From positions 1 to 7,120 of the forward strand of contig SRXB01000107.1 in assembly GCA_009724975.1 (NCBI GenBank): a stretch of DNA of 7,120 nucleotides. Reading direction: 5' to 3'. Positions 6,719-7,120 of the stretch are shown one piece after another. A program made the position numbers and the translations under genes. A model generated the notes under the pieces. That model ran no database searches and was not told the origin of the DNA. It saw nothing but the letters and a program-made list of their open reading frames with translations. Within the stretch, counting starts at the first letter, position 1, and every line of letters begins with the position of its first letter. This DNA comes from a bacterium. Its GTDB lineage: Bacteria; Desulfobacterota; Deferrisomatia; Deferrisomatales; BM512.

Positions 6719-7120
6719 TCAGATGAGGGAGCGGATGACGTAGTTCAGAATTCCGCCGTTTTTGTAGTATTCGACGTCGATTGGGGTGTCGAGCCTCACC
6801 TTCGCCTCGAAGGTTTTCTGCGCGCCGTGGGCGTCTTTCGCGACGACGGTCACCCTGCAGCCGGCAACGAGGTCGGAAAGGCCCTTTATGTCGAAGCTCT
6901 CGCAGCCCTTTAGCCCAAGCGAGGAGATCGTCTCGCCCGCCAGGAATTCAAGGGGAAGAACTCCCATGCCCACGAGGTTGCTTCTGTGAATGCGCTCGAA
7001 GGATTCGGCGATTACGGCGCGCACCCCCAAAAGTCTGGTGCCCTTGGCTGCCCAGTCGCGGCTGGAGCCCATGCCGTAATCCTTGCCCGCGAGTATCACG
7101 AGGGGGGTCTTGGCCTCGGC
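6719..7120 (-). CDS. acnA: Aconitate hydratase (AcnA/IRP family), C-terminal 133 residues
   Basis: Aconitase interconverts citrate and isocitrate through cis-aconitate in the TCA cycle, using a [4Fe-4S] cluster. Only the C-terminal swivel domain is visible: the frame is open to the window edge and ends in TGA at 6721-6719. Visible residues 18-27 read GSSRDWAAKG, containing the substrate-binding Ser-Ser-Arg known from mitochondrial aconitase (S642, S643, R644). Residues 32-59 include GVRAVIAESFERIHRSNL and GMGVLPLEF, the hallmark of the AcnA/IRP branch. The last residues, YYKNGGILNYVIRSLI, match the usual C-terminus (E. coli AcnA has YYQNDGILHYVIRN). The GTG at 7099-7097 is an internal valine codon in a conserved VILAGK stretch, not a start. 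Cluster cysteines and about 750 upstream residues lie outside the window. The gene is followed by its own terminator, so it is probably not co-transcribed with recC. AcnB is excluded by the motif pattern. A 2-methylcitrate dehydratase of the AcnD type is less likely but not ruled out from this fragment. Confidence 0.93.
   Translation of the reverse strand, partial: AEAKTPLVILAGKDYGMGSSRDWAAKGTRLLGVRAVIAESFERIHRSNLVGMGVLPLEFLAGETISSLGLKGCESFDIKGLSDLVAGCRVTVVAKDAHGAQKTFEAKVRLDTPIDVEYYKNGGILNYVIRSLI

Overview
The window suggests a free-living bacterium with GC content around 60% by eye. It carries the 3' end of an aconitase gene followed by a recC-recB pair, and all three genes lie on the minus strand. 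The protein sequences are typical of the AcnA/IRP aconitase family and of proteobacterial-type RecBCD. The close coupling of recC to recB without a protease gene between them differs from the enterobacterial order (recC-ptrA-recB-recD). A deltaproteobacterium-like or other non-enteric lineage is plausible, but the window cannot settle the taxonomy.

Layout, read in the direction of transcription from high to low coordinates: (1) 7120-6719 is the last 133 residues of aconitate hydratase, entering from outside the window. (2) 6698-6664 is a strong intrinsic terminator for acn, with a 12-bp perfect stem and a 7-T tract. (3) 6646-6618 is a near-consensus sigma-70 type promoter (TTGACG, 17 bp, TAAAAT) that should start the recombination operon, with a roughly 35-nt leader. 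(4) 6579-3328 is recC, complete, 1083 aa. (5) 3335-1 is recB, overlapping recC by 8 nt and open for 1111 codons to the window edge. All helicase motifs and the nuclease D...DxK residues are present, and only the extreme C-terminus is missing. A recD gene would be expected beyond position 1 but cannot be seen.

RecB (3'-5' helicase plus nuclease) and RecC (a catalytically dead helicase-like scaffold that scans for Chi) normally work with RecD as the exonuclease V complex, which resects double-strand breaks and loads RecA. Both proteins here look intact and functional. The most informative observation is that five RecC positions which in E. coli contact or help recognise Chi (Q38, T40, Q44, L64, W70) all appear substituted. 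This organism therefore probably reads a different Chi sequence, or none. I see no mobile element, CRISPR array, RNA gene or novel defence system. The region is mostly ordinary core genome, and the many long plus-strand open frames are antisense shadows of recB and recC.
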